This document shows positions 9,930 through 20,795 of a stretch of 64,000 bases of DNA, piece by piece. The notes under the pieces were generated by a model. That model searched no databases and was not told the origin of the DNA. It worked only from the letters and a program-made list of their open reading frames with translations. Origin of the DNA: Tenrec ecaudatus (lineage: Eukaryota; Chordata; Mammalia; Afrosoricida; Tenrecidae); NCBI RefSeq assembly GCF_050624435.1, contig NC_134537.1:123493586-123557585 (forward strand). Reading direction: 5' to 3'. The position numbers and the translations under genes were made by a program. Numbering within the stretch: the stretch's first letter is position 1; each line of letters opens with the position of its first letter.

Positions 9930-11110
9930 GGCATCAGGTAACAGGCATGTGTGAAGACCACAAACAAACAAGTTGTTGAGAATGAGGGGGGTTGGAGCAG
10001 AGACCCCAAACCCATCTGTAGACAATGGGACATCCCCTCACAGAAGGGTCGCAAGGAAGGATAAGTCAACTAGGGCATGGTATACCACCGATGAAACATA
10101 CAATATTCCTCTGATTCTTTGAGGCTTCTTCACCCCAGTATCATGACCCCAGACCTGCCTTTCCCTGCGGCCTAGGCCGGAGCATGTACACTGGTACAGA
10201 TAAGAGTTCAGGGCATACAGAAACCAGGTCGGATAAACCCCTCAGGTATAGAAATGGGAGTAGTGATGCCAGGAGGATAGGGTGAGGTGGGGAGAAGAGC
10301 GGGGGAGGAAACTGCGGGGGAAGGGAGACAGTTGTTGGTGTAAATATTATGAAAGCAATAATAATTTATCAAGGGGACATGAGGATGGAGGGGGGAAGGA
10401 GTGTAAAAAAAAAGAGCTGATACCAGGGACTTAAATAGAAAGTGAATGTTTAGAAAATAATGATGGCAGCATATGTACAAATGGATGGATTGTTATAAGA
10501 GTTTTAAGAAGGGGCGGAGACGAGCCAGTCAGGGTGCAGTATAGCTCCGATGAAATGAAACTTATAACTTTCCTCTAGTTCTTTAATGCTTCCCCCCCCC
10601 ACATCATAATCCCAATTCTACTCTACAAATCTGGCTAGACCAAAGCACGAACACTGGTACAGATAAGAACTGGAAACACAGGGAATCCAGGACAGATAAA
10701 CCCCCAGGACCAATAATGAGAGCAATGATACCAGGAGGTTAAGGGGAAGGTGAGGGAAAAAGGGAGAATCGATCACAATGATCCACATGCAACCTCCTCC
10801 CTGGGGGACAGACAAAAGAAAAGTGGGTGAAGGGAGACATCAGAAAGTGTAAGACATGAAAAAATAATAATTTATAAATTATCAAGGGTTTGTGAGGGAG
10901 CGAGGCTGGGAGAGGGAGGGGAAAAAATGAGGAGCTGATACCAAGGATTCAAGTAGAAAGAAAATGTTTTGAGAATGACGATGGCAACAAATGTACAAAT
11001 ATGCTTGACACAGGGGATGTGTGCATGGATTGTGTTAAGAGTTGTATGAGCCCCCAATACAATGATTTAAAAAAAAGAACTTTAAGAGCCCCCAATAAAT
11101 TGATCTAAAA
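9930..11110 (+). mobile_element. L1 3' UTR, interrupted by a second L1
   Basis: Plus-strand L1 3' end covering 9930-10504 and resuming at about 11073-11110. The first part runs through GGACATCCCCTCACAGAAGG, CACTGGTACAGATAAGAG and GGATTGTTATAAGAG, then stops at TTTTAAG. The missing terminus (CTTTAAGAGCCCCCAATAAA and poly-A) appears only after the inserted L1 at 10505-11070. The uninterrupted equivalent at about 61244-61275 shows TAAGAGCTTTAAGAGCCCCC, which confirms the reading. TTTAAG is repeated on both sides of the insert. Confidence 0.85.
10505..11070 (+). mobile_element. L1 3' UTR nested in another L1
   Basis: A 5'-truncated L1 of about 566 bases inserted near the 3' terminus of an older L1 copy in the same orientation. 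It starts at GGGGCGGAGACGAGCCAGTC and includes CTCCTCCCTGGGGGACAGAC, AGAAAAGTGGGTGAAGGGAG and GAGGAGCTGATACCAAGG. It ends at GTATGAGCCCCCAATACAAT with a short A-tail; the AATAAA signal is mutated to AATACA. Confidence 0.85.
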
Positions 11111-11599
11111 AAAAGAAAAGATGGAAGAGTCACTGTACCAGGAAAAAAAATAGCATTTCTTTGCTGTTTTAGTTCACGTTTCCTTAATGGTTTAGGTTGT
11201 TGAATGACTTTTCATACCTTTCCGTTAACAGCCATACATTGTCTTTTATGAAGTGTCTAGTCCAATCTGCCTGCTTTAAATTCTTTTGTCTTATTATTTA
11301 ATTGGGTTAATCTTATTGTTTTGCTGTTGGGTTCTTTATAAATTTGGCATATAAGTAATTTTTCCAACACTTATATTGGTGGCCTTTTCCCTCTATTTTT
11401 AATATTGTCTTTTGAAGAGCAGATCTTTTCACTTTAAGGAAGTTGCAATGGAACCATGCATTCCAACATCTGAATGACTTTTTACAGCCGTCCCCAGAGT
11501 CTACAAGTGTTAACCAACAGGCATACGGCAAATTTCAAGGACGTATCACCTCAAAAACGGTTCTCTCCTAAAATAGAGTAAGGCGGCATTAATATGCAT
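11111..11599. other. No recognised feature
   Basis: AT-rich unique sequence. I see no repeat, exon or RNA gene. Confidence 0.35.
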
Positions 11600-11812
11600 G
11601 AGCAGGCTGAGTGTTGTAGTGGGCTCTGTGTCACGCTGCTATCCCACGTCAGCAGTTTGAAACCAGCAGCCAGGAAAGCAAGGCGAGGCTTTCTACTCCG
11701 GTAAAGAATTATAGTCTCAGAAACCCAGGAGGTCATTCAACCCTGTCACCGCGGAGGGTTTCTATGAGTTGGAATCATCTTCATGGCAGTTTGTCTGGAA
11801 TTTTGGAAAGTA
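11600..11812 (+). mobile_element. AfroSINE
   Basis: Diverged full-length copy: head near GAGTGTTGTAGTGGGCTCTG, then CACGTCAGCAGTTTGAAACC, GCGAGGCTTTCTACTCCGGT, AAAGAATTATAGTCTCAGAA and a 3' tail TATGAGTTGGAATCATCTTC ATGGCAG. Confidence 0.75.
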
Positions 11813-13343
11813 ACCAAACCAGGCCAATACACCTACAGAGCCAGAAACACAACTGCCTCAGATACTCTAATAAATTGACAGGCCATGAAGTTTACCATAT
11901 GCTTGGCTAGCATTTCAAAGGATCCTCCATTAGTTAAAGAAAAAAAAATTCAGAGTGACTTCCTGAAACTTTAATTATGCTAAGCCTTGATTTAGAATTT
12001 TACACATAATCAATAATTTGTTGGTGACATTTACGTATGACTTCCCCTTTAAAGTCAGGGAGTTATTTGGGATCTTAACTCAGGGATTAACATGATGCTC
12101 GTCTCCTTTGTGAAACCTGTCATGTAAAATTACTTCACCTCATGGCAGGAGTGGAATTTCTTTCTTTTTCTCGGCCTGTAGCTCTGACCACTGGCAGCCC
12201 TAGTGGCAAACAGGCCGTTGCCAGAGGAAGATGGACTGTCGGCCCCTGTTAAGGCTCAGAGGCACCCGAGTCATCTTCAACGTAGCTATGAGTTGCAGTC
12301 GACCTGCTGGGTGTGGGTGTGATTCGGGCGTGGAATCACTTCACTAGTCGCCCATCTGCTCCTTCTCCCCTCTTTCCTCTGTGGTGTCTGCATCGCTGCC
12401 TTGTATATAGCAAAGAGCAAATGTGTCCTGAAGTAATTAAATTATAATCACTTTAACCAGTAATATGGTGTCTGCTATGGTATAGTTCTATTGAATTTGG
12501 GGTATCCGACTTTTCCTTTATTTAACTTAAGCATTGCATTTGAAAATCTAAATGGCTTTGGTTGGATGACTGTGACACTGAGGAAGGAGTTAAGAGATTG
12601 TGTGTCGTCTATTGGAAATTATATACTTATTAATTGAAAGATGCATTTGTGCCTTCCCCCTTTATTTATAGCTAAAGCATCCAAAGCCAAAACAGTAATT
12701 TAATTTTGGAGCATACTGTTAATGGTATGAAAATACATTGGGGAAGGAAGAAGCAAATTAAAAAGGAAGTGATTGTGATGTATGTTTAAAGACAGCAGTT
12801 TTAAACTAAAGAGAAAAGGACCTTTTACACATAATTCAAGGAGCACTCTCTCTTTTTAATTAAAAAATATAGTCAAATAGAATTTCTCAGCTTTTTCTTT
12901 CATCACTAATTATGGCAGGAGATGAAATCTGTAATTTTCTGAAAGGTCGTTGCATTGAAACTGCTAAAATGTTTCTATTTCAATCAAGAAAACATGGTCT
13001 TTATCCTGAGGACTTAGCTCCTGCTCCTATGCATTGTAATCTTCTCACAATCCACTACTTGATGTCCAAGGTGACTTATCCTTTGGCAGCAAAGTCTCAC
13101 CAATATTCAAGTTGGAAAGTTCAAATATAGAAACATTAAGACACTGGCTCAGAATTAGTCACTGGGGTAGTCCAGGGATCTTCTGATTTTCCTGGTTGAT
13201 TTATCTATGACTTAAAAGAATTTCTCTCCATTTCTAAGTCTGTCATTTGCTATTCGTCAGAATAGTGTTCCCGTAAAGATTTATCATTAGAATTAGTCTT
13301 CCTGTAAAGATTTATTATTAGAATTAGTTGTCCTGTGAAGATG
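11813..13343. other. Mostly unique; possible eroded SINE at 12190-12330
   Basis: 12190-12330 has a weak resemblance to an AfroSINE (GGCAGCCCTAGTGGCAAACA at the head, GTAGCTATGAGTTGCAGTCG near the tail). The remainder is AT-rich without features. The 72-codon open frame at 12912-13130 has no recognisable protein signature. Confidence 0.35.
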
Positions 13344-13768
13344 TAGGCACTCTGATGGTGCAATGGTGAAAGCTCTGAGCTACTAACTCAGTGGCTCTCA
13401 ACCTTCCTCATGCCCCCACCCTTTCATACAGTTCCTCATGCTGTTGTGACCCCCCCAACCATAAAATTACTTTCATTGCTACTTCATAACTGTCATTTTG
13501 CTAGTGTTATGAATCTGGCGACCCCTGTGAAAGGTTGGTTCGACTCCCAAAGGGGTTGAGACCCCAGGTTGAGGACCACTGCGCTAACTGAAGGGACAGT
13601 TGTTTGAACCACCAGCTGCTCGGTAGAAAAAACAGCCCCTAGTCTGCTTCCCTAGCAGTGTACGGCCTTGGAAATCTATGGGGCAGCTTTGCTCTATCCC
13701 ACGGGGTGCTGATCAATTGGAATTGACTCCATGACAGAGGTTTTGGCTTGAGGTTTTGGTAGTGACTT
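13344..13768 (+). mobile_element. AfroSINE interrupted by a SPIN element
   Basis: The SINE head (GGCACTCTGATGGTGCAATG, GAGCTACTAACT) stops at 13388 and the body resumes at about 13582 with GCTAACTGAAGGGACAGTTG, TTTGAACCACCAGCTGCTC, GCCTTGGAAATCTATGGGGC and the tail GGAATTGACTCCATGACAGA. The interruption is exactly the SPIN copy plus one duplicated target (TACTAACT / CGCTAACT), so the SINE was already in place when SPIN jumped. Confidence 0.85.
13389..13581. mobile_element. SPIN-like non-autonomous hAT element (copy 2)
   Basis: A 193-base MITE beginning CAGTGGCTCTCAACCTTCC and ending CAGGTTGAGGACCACTG. The flanking 8-mers TACTAACT and CGCTAACT agree at six positions. The interior matches copies 1 and 3 (CAGTTCCTCATG, ATTGCTACTTCATAACTG, CGACCCCTGTGAAAGG). 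It is inserted into an AfroSINE. Confidence 0.88.
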
Positions 13769-15411
13769 TATGATTCTTTGATTGTTGCCACTTAGAATTA
13801 AGGCCTTGAAACCATAAGGAAAATCTCAGAAAATGCTGTGTGTCTAGGGGATATTTGAGTAAAATACAAAAAGAACGAAACTATTTAAAACATGACACCT
13901 TTCTCCTATTTTGTCCTGACCCTTAAAAAACAAAAGCAGACCCAAAACATCATAGAATAAAAGCATTATGGAAGGAGAGTCTCCTTAGAGATGAATATGT
14001 ATAAACTGTACTTTATGTATGTATTTCATGATGAGTGATATGTGAGTAAGACAGGAAAAGTCAGAAATGGGTCAATGCATACTTTAAAACGTGAGTTAGA
14101 TAAAATAAAAATAGATGGCTATAAATCATATTTTGCTTCTTTAGAGTATCATTTTCAGAGTGCTTTATGAATTTCCATTCTTAAAGCATTTTGTGAGTTA
14201 ACTGGCCAGTGAGTGAGTATCCTTGGTTTTTGATACCTAAGGTAAAAAAAAAATAGGCAAAATACCTGTATTAACTCTCTCCACACTGTCTGAGTCTGTA
14301 GCTAAAGCAACAGCGACCCTGTGCCTGGTGACTCAGCCCTGTGCTTTGTCCACGCCCTCCTCTGTCCATGGTGCTCGCGCTCTGGGATGGAAAGTAGGCA
14401 TCTCACCCCACAGAGGTTAGCTGAGCCGCGGAGAAGGGGCCATGACAAAGAATAGCGTCGGCATCATTTGACAATACTCCTAGACAGGGAACAAGCCACC
14501 CATAAGAAGAGTCAAGTGATATGGATCGGGCTCCCTGGGTTTGAATTCAGACAGGTTCTACTGTCTTCTGGTGCCAAGATTTGACAGAGAAGGGCAAAGG
14601 ACACATGAACAATGCGTGGAGGGCGGGTCAGATCGCCATTCACCGAGGGGGATCTTGACCAGGCTGCCTGCGAGTCGCAGCCTCCTTTTTCCCCGTCAGA
14701 AACCTAGCGTATCGATTTCCCTTCATCACCCGGGCCAGAGGGTACCGGAGGGCACATGGGCACCAAAGAGGAAATATTTTTCAAGAAGAGGATTTTTCTC
14801 TTTTTCCTATGAAAACAGAAGGGAGAGAATGGGAAAAACAGGATTTAAAAGGGAAGAAAGGGGGATAGAATTTAGAAAAATGTCTCAAAAATTAAAGGAA
14901 AAGGAATCAGGAGGAACGTTTATGAGGGTCACTAGAAACCGCTGAATGATGGGTGAGGGAGGAAATGGAGCGGGGAAAGGACACAGATCAAGATTCTATG
15001 TAAGACGTAAGAAGCAAATGAGAGGTGACCCTCCTATCTATTGGAAGAGGATTAGTTAAATCAGTTAAGGTACTTCTACACGACGGAATTCTACATCTGT
15101 GCAAAAGAATATGCATGCAATTATTGGCACAGATATCTGAGATCAATGAAGTAAAACAATGCATTGAGAATCATTTGTAAAATATAAAAACTCTATTTAA
15201 AAAATAATATGCTAGTAAATGTCGGGGAAGAAAAATCTGGCGGACAACCTGCCAAGCAAAGAGGTGATTCTTAGTGAAGGAGGTTACTTTTGTATTACAC
15301 TCTCTTTTGATGTATTGAAAAGATTTTCTGTAAACCTCTTTTTCTCTTGTGTATTTGGGAAAAATATCAAAGACGCGTACAAAAAGGAGTGATGCTGCAA
15401 AGAATAAGCAT
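13769..15411. other. No recognised feature
   Basis: Unique sequence. It includes a 134-codon open frame at 14541-14945, rich in Arg, Lys and Ser with low-complexity purine tracts. I see no domain, no splice context and no homology by eye, so it is most likely fortuitous. Confidence 0.35.
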
Positions 15412-15560
15412 GTTGTTGGTGCTGTCGAATTAATTCCAATTCATAGCTGCTGCCCCACGTGACAGAATAATAACCACCCCCTGCCCCACCCCCATGGAAT
15501 TTTCTCCCGTGGAGCCTCAGGGTGGGTTTGAAACACCCCCGTTTGGTTCACTGCTGGACC
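15412..15560 (-). mobile_element. AfroSINE, older subtype, fragment
   Basis: On the plus strand: TTGTTGGTGCTGTCGAATTA, ATTCCAATTCATAGCTGCTG, CCCCACGTGACAGAATAATA. This is the reversed SINE tail and adjacent body. The head is lost. Confidence 0.6.
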
Positions 15561-16117
15561 AGCAGATGAAAAGGGAAACGTTTATAAAAGTCAAATTACC
15601 AATGAAGTCACCTGAACACAGTCATCTCTATCTATGGCACGACACCACAGTGTTGGTTTTCAGTTCATTTAAAGCAGGTTTGTCTACAAGGACACAATGG
15701 AAACGGCAGTGACAAGTGGCGGCTTCTCAAGGCTGGCGCTCAGGATTCTGAATGTTCCTTGCGATCCTTCACTATCTCTAAAACAGAATATCAAAGTGAG
15801 GTGAGATCACATCATTTGCCCATCGATGTAATTCGTAGTTTTTCCAATCGCTGGATATCTTCTTCTGATTTTTTGTAAATCATAAATTTGAATATTTCCT
15901 TCAGCTCTCCTGCTCTGTTTTGTAAATCCTGGAAAGCAACTTTGATGAATGGTTTTTAATTTAAATAACATCCTTCTCCCAAGAGAATTTCCTGAAGCCT
16001 TCCTCTCACACAGCCCTTGCCGTAAGGGAGAGGGGGGAGCAAGAAAAGTTTACAAACCGAGTGAAATTCATTTGGCAGAATATATCCCACCAGGTCTTTA
16101 GAAAACAGCTGTGCTTC
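15561..16117. other. No recognised feature
   Basis: Unique AT-rich sequence ending at the L1 target site. Nothing supported. Confidence 0.35.
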
Positions 16118-16131
16118 AAAACTCTAGCTGA

Positions 16132-16574
16132 CAATTCCACTTTACAAATCTGGCTGGCCTAGAGCATGTACACTGGACCCACAGGGAATCCAGGACAGAT
16201 CATCCCGTCAGGACCAACAACAAGAGTAGTGGTACTAGGAGGGGAAAGCGAAGGTGGGGGAGAAAGGGCCAACCAATCACAGTGATCTGCATATAAACCC
16301 CTCCCCAGGGGATGGACAACAGAAAAGTGGGTGAAGGGAGACAGCAGTCAGTGTAAAACGTGAAAAAAAATTATCAAACGTTCATGAAGGAGGGAGTAGG
16401 GGAGGGAAGGGGGAAAATGAGGAGCTGATACCAAGGGTTCAAGTAGAAAGAAAATGTTTTGAAAATGATGATGGCAACAAATGTACAAGTGTGCTTGACA
16501 CAATGGATGTATGGATGGATTGTGGTAAGAGCTGTATGAGCCCCCAGTAAAATGGTTCAAAAGAAAACAAAACA
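16132..16574 (+). mobile_element. 5'-truncated L1 with perfect target-site duplication
   Basis: L1 3' UTR of about 443 bases, plus strand, ending GTATGAGCCCCCAGTAAAAT and an A-rich tail. It is flanked by a perfect 14-base duplication AAAACTCTAGCTGA at 16118-16131 and 16575-16588, a hallmark of target-primed reverse transcription. The 5' end starts in the block just before TACAAATCTGGCTGGCC. Confidence 0.92.
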
Positions 16575-16594
16575 AAAACTCTAGCTGAACTGCC

Positions 16595-16815
16595 ACAGTC
16601 AGGCTGGCCCAGGAGGCCGATGGTCCTGCAATTTGAAATGTCGAGGCGACATTGCACACGGAGAGCGGATGCCTTGTTGGGGCAGTAATTGCGCGCCGGG
16701 TGGTTTGATCCTTGGGTACAGGCTGGCATCACCTTGCAGAACAATGACAGCCTAGAAACCCCCATGAGGCAATGCTGTTCTGTCACACGGGGTGGCAGTG
16801 AGTGGAAATCCAGAG
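16595..16815 (+). mobile_element. AfroSINE, diverged
   Basis: The 3' part is recognisable (GCCTAGAAACCCCCATGAGG, CAATGCTGTTCTGTCACACG, GTGGCAGTGAGTGGAAATCC). The 5' part is badly eroded. Boundaries are approximate. Confidence 0.5.
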
Positions 16816-18164
16816 TCATGCTGAGAATTTCACTCAGGAGTCAGACTGTTCTTACATTTATTACTTAGAAACTTTTAGGGAAAACATTGCAAAATCTGTC
16901 ACAGTCATTTACCAAAAAAGCGTGAATTTTTTCTGTTCTGAATGGCATGGGAGCCGGGCTTCCCTCTGTTGGCAGGCAGCCGGTCGACTAGCGATCTGCT
17001 TACTAGGAAAACGTCGGGTATGTTAGGGAGCTGGGACTCTGTCCCAGATTCTGCAAGCACAGAACAACTTTGAGATTGAAAATGTGCCATGAGATTTAAG
17101 ATATGGTTTGGGGAGCCTCTGAGGGCCTCTACGATGCCTGTCAGAAGCTTCGGGGATGGTTTTCCCTACAGCGCTGTAGGACGTGAGAGCCTTGGGGGAG
17201 AAGAATTAAGAGGACCAGGATGATGACAGGAGCGCGGATGGGGGTCGTTAGCACTCGGCCACACGACGAGGCCACAGCACCTAGTCCCCTTCCACCGCCT
17301 GCACCAAGCAGAGGTGCTGGGAGAACGGAAGTGGGGAGAGGCGTCTCTTTGGAGAAGAGATCCTGCCTGTCAACAGTTGAAGCTGCCTTACCTTGCAAGA
17401 TCACCTGTAAAACAAGCACCATCTGGCAATGTTACACTGAAGAGACGTAAACATGGTCACTCATCCTTCAAGGGTCTCATGGCCCCACATTCCCTGTGTC
17501 CCCCAACTACACGCAGAGGATCCAGGGGCCCCTCATCATCACTGACCCAGGCTGCTCATGCTCAGACTGGGACCTGTCCTGCTCCTGGTCCAAGAAAGAG
17601 ACCACATTAAGGTCAGGTTTCCGTCTAGCATCATAATTGGTTGGAATGGTCCCTTCCCCCTCCTGCATTCATGATTTGCTCCTCAAATCCCCTCGCCCTT
17701 CCCTCGGCCCCCATGTCCCTGATACACCATCTCATCCATTATTGTCTCTGTACATCCAGAGACTGAGAAATGTAATAACAATGAAACCAAATGAGACAGA
17801 AAGAAGAAAATCATAATAATAGAAAGATAAACATTAAAATAAAGAGAAAGAAAGGCCACCAACAATATTTTTAAAAACAGAAGAAATTTCTGTTGTGGAA
17901 CAAGCAACGCATATCTGAGCTTAGAGCAAATTCAGGTCAAGAGGGAGGTCAACTGACCGATTATTATATTATACCATGGTTTGATCCACCATCATTAAAT
18001 TTACAATTCTGTCTGATAATAAAGCTCTTCCAGTGCTTTGCCTGCAGCTAGAGGGGAGGATGATGACCTTCTAAGGGATTAGTCTCTCTTGACAACATCT
18101 CTGAAGAGAAATGAGTCTTATATGAAGAATAATAAAAGAGTACATATCAGCTATGTAAGGTCTC
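16816..18164. other. Mostly unique, locally GC-rich
   Basis: 17100-17610 is more GC-rich than its surroundings and has overlapping open frames of 76-98 codons on both strands, none with recognisable domains. 17760-17890 is A-rich and could be an old L1 remnant. No exon is supported. Confidence 0.35.
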
Positions 18165-18290
18165 CCTGTAAAAGGAGACGACAATAGTATATACCTCACA
18201 GTATTGCTGTGAGTATTAAATAATGCATGAAAAGTATCTGGCATATAGGAAGCAGTCAATAAATGATGGCTATAATAATAATATTATTAT
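18165..18290 (+). mobile_element. MIR SINE fragment
   Basis: Contains the MIR 3' core pattern: CTGTAAAAGG, ACAATAGTATATACCTCACA, TTGCTGTGAGTATTAAATAA, GCATGAAAAG and CAATAAATGATGGC, followed by a TAATAATATTATTATTA tail. Confidence 0.75.
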
Positions 18291-18294
18291 TACA

Positions 18295-18420
18295 GCAGGA
18301 GAACGTAAATTACCTGCCTGTTACCCGGAGAGACAAAACGAGGGATGAACCAAAATTAGAGACCTGACTCTACATCCGTCTGGCCTCACACCCATGTTCC
18401 TTGTCACACTGCCTGGGATG
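18295..18420 (-). mobile_element. MIR SINE fragment, opposite orientation
   Basis: Reads as reversed MIR: AACGTAAATTACCTGCC, CAAAATTAGAGACCTGACTC, CGTCTGGCCTCACACCCATG. It lies tail to tail with the preceding plus-strand MIR across a short TAATAA-rich linker. Confidence 0.6.
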
Positions 18421-18524
18421 TAAGCTCTCCTAACGGCCTCCCCTATCTGAGGGTAAGCCAAAAGCATAGGGAAAAAACCTTATTAAACAAAAATAACAAA
18501 ATACTAAGCGATCGTTTCGCAACA

Positions 18525-18830
18525 TATCTACAGTCTTCCTTATTCAATGTCCAACTTCCAAAGGCGTAGTAGGCATTTGAAAATACCCTGGCTTGTGTCA
18601 GACCTGCTTCAGTCATCCAAGTCAGTCTTCGCTGGCCTTTTCAGTACTTTCAAGAGGCTCACGCAGTAGATTGACCCAATGCAGCACGTCTTTTAATCAC
18701 TTGACTGCTGCTTCCATGAGCATTGATTGTGGATCCAAGCAGGACCAAATCTTGGACAACTTCAACCTTTTCTCCATTTGCCATGATCTTGCCTATTGGC
18801 CTATTAGATAGGACGATGCTTATAAAATTC
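18525..18830 (-). mobile_element. RTE (BovB-like) LINE fragment, RT region
   Basis: Minus-strand RTE. The minus-strand open frame at 18659-18889 keeps the family signature: GEKVEVVQD, LGSTINAHGSSSQ and IKRR. On the plus strand the landmark ATTGATTGTGGATCCAAG is the reverse of the LGSTIN codons. The region upstream (right) is diverged, and premature stops make it non-functional. Confidence 0.85.
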
Positions 18831-19292
18831 TCGTGTTGAGAATATACCAAGTTCTGCCTTTCTAGTGATGATCTCCCCACACTTTTCACAAAGGCTCTCC
18901 TTTATCCCTTCCCAGAAGAGGAGACATAAGAAGCAGCATCTAGTGTGGAGCCCTCATGCCCACTTCCTGGCTGTGTGAGATGCCCAGGAGGCACGCTGTG
19001 TGTTGGCTGCCCCTCTGCCAGCTCCACGAGCAAAGCAAGGCTGATGGAAGGATGCGCCTCCACGTGGAAGCAGTCACGGGAGCACCCTGAATCAAGATGT
19101 TTGGGAAATCATCCCACTGAACAAACACTTTTTGAATAAAAACAGCAATGAAAAGGAATGTATCAAGGTCTTAGTAAATGTAAGAGTTTAAGTTAAATTT
19201 GTTTAATTTTACATTTCATTGTGAACTGGATGACTGTTTAGAGATCAAATCTATCTTCCATTAAAAAATTCATAGACTTTTTTTTTTTCATC
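18831..19292. other. No recognised feature
   Basis: Unique sequence between an RTE fragment and an AfroSINE, with no supported element. Confidence 0.35.
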
Positions 19293-19922
19293 TCAGAGGA
19301 GCCCTGGTGGCACAGTGGGCACAAGCTCAGCAGTTAGAAACTACCAGCCCCCCTGTAGGAGAGAGAGGAAGCTCTCTACTCCTATCAAGACCAGAGGATG
19401 TACACTGGTACAGACAGGAGCTGGAAACACAGGGAATCCAGGATGGGTGGTCCCTTCAGGACCAGTGGTGAGAGTGGCAATACTGGGAGGGTGGAGGGAG
19501 GGTGGGTAGAGACGGGAATTGATTATAAGGATCTACATATAACCTCCTCCCTGGGGGATAGACAACAGAAAAGTGGGTGAAAGGAGATGTTGGACAGTAT
19601 AAGATATGACCAAATAATAATTTCTAAATTATCAAGGGTTCATGAGGGAGGGGGGACTGGGGAGAGAGGGAGAAAATGAGGAGCTGATGCCAGGGGCTTA
19701 AGTGGAGAGCAAATGTTTTGAGAATGATGAGGGCACTGAATGTACAATGTGCTTTATACAATTGATATATGTATGGATTGTGATAAGAGTTGTATGATCC
19801 CCCAATAAAATGATAAAGGAAAAACAAAAAGAGCTATAGTATCAGAAATCCACAGCGGGCAGTTCGGTGCTGTGCTGGGTCAGAATCAACTTGATGGCAG
19901 GGAGTTCAGTTGGTTAGTTTTG
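19293..19922 (+). mobile_element. AfroSINE interrupted by an L1 3' end
   Basis: SINE head and body 19293-19387 (GAGGAGCCCTGGTGGCACAG, AGGAAGCTCTCTACTCCTAT) and SINE tail 19833-19922 (AGAGCTATAGTATCAGAAAT, GGTCAGAATCAACTTGATGG) are separated by an L1 of about 445 bases. In an uninterrupted SINE the two parts are adjacent (ACTCCTATCAAGA then GCTATAG). AAGA occurs at both junctions and is the likely core of the target duplication. Confidence 0.85.
19388..19832 (+). mobile_element. 5'-truncated L1 3' UTR
   Basis: Starts at CAGAGGATGTACACTGGTAC. Contains GGAAACACAGGGAATCCAGG, ACCTCCTCCCTGGGGGATAG, GAAAAGTGGGTGAAAGGAG, TTATCAAGGGTTCATGAGGG, ATACAATTGATATATGTATG and ends TATGATCCCCCAATAAAATG with an A-rich tail. 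The polyadenylation signal AATAAA is intact. Inserted in an AfroSINE. Confidence 0.9.
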
Positions 19923-19929
19923 CTTCATA

Positions 19930-20290
19930 TCATTGATGGCAATTTCCACCATGTAACATCCTCCCTCTATCTCCCTCTCCACCGCCCACTGTGTTTATTG
20001 TTTATTCCCTCTTCTTTCCTAGCCCTTCTAAACTTGGCTGTTGAGTAAATGCCGCCCTTGTAATCTCAAGTGATGGAATGTCCTAACGTGTGCATTCACC
20101 CCAGTGTGATTACTCTTCATGTACTATTCTCCTGTTGGGCTGAAAATTGAGTCATGGGAGTGAATGTATTTCTAAGTATGAAATGTGTTGAAGGGACATA
20201 GTCTTCTAGAGGATTCCACAAGTCTTTGTCCAAACCTGATCTTTGTTCTTAATTTTTGAGTATTGTTCCATAAATAAATATACACTTTTA
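19930..20290 (+). repeat. Interspersed repeat family B, copy 2
   Basis: Homologous to 2070-2515: CTTCTTTCCTAGCCCTTCTA, the AATGCCGCCCTTGTAATCTC block, GTGTGCATTCACC, GTGATTACTC, GATTCCACAAGTCTTTGTCC and CTGATCTTTG occur in the same order. The sequence is strongly diverged. Class unknown. Confidence 0.5.
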
Positions 20291-20504
20291 CTCTTATATC
20301 TACCCTCCAGATTGTGTCTTTCTCCAAAATGACTACACTATGGTATCAAACTGCCTACCTCTCCAGTAACTGGTATCTCCTGCCTGTTCTACTACATTGA
20401 ACTCCTTTACTGTTCCGCCATTCTCATTTCCCCTTCTGAACTAGAGTATAGCTTAGATTCTGTTCCCATCTTAGAAAATGACGTTATTCATTTTCTTTAT
20501 TTTT

Positions 20505-20795
20505 AGACCATTTTATTGGCATATAATTCACCCATCATGCAATTGAACAGTTCAATCACATCGGGAGGGGTTGTACAATCATCACCACAACCAGTATAGC
20601 AGAGCATTTTCTTCATTCTCGTTCTCATTAGCATTAGCTTACCATTTCCCTCAACCTCCCCTGCCATACTCCCAAGGAACCGTTCATCCAATTGCTGTCT
20701 CTGTAGATTTACCTGCCCTGGATTTCATACATATCAGTAATTTTCTTGTCAATAACATAAGCTCTATAAAACGAGAAGAACCCAGGTGCCTATCT
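20505..20795 (-). mobile_element. Old L1 3' UTR fragment
   Basis: Antisense old L1 3' end: GACCATTTTATTGGCATATA, ATTCACCCATCATGCAATT, GTTGTACAATCATCACCACA, CTCAACCTCCCCTGCCATAC and GGATTTCATACATATCAG. Paralogous to 29148-29400 here. Confidence 0.7.

Noticed and set aside
14541..14945. 134-codon open frame, basic and serine-rich
   Set aside because: No recognisable domain, no splice context and purine-rich low complexity. Likely chance.
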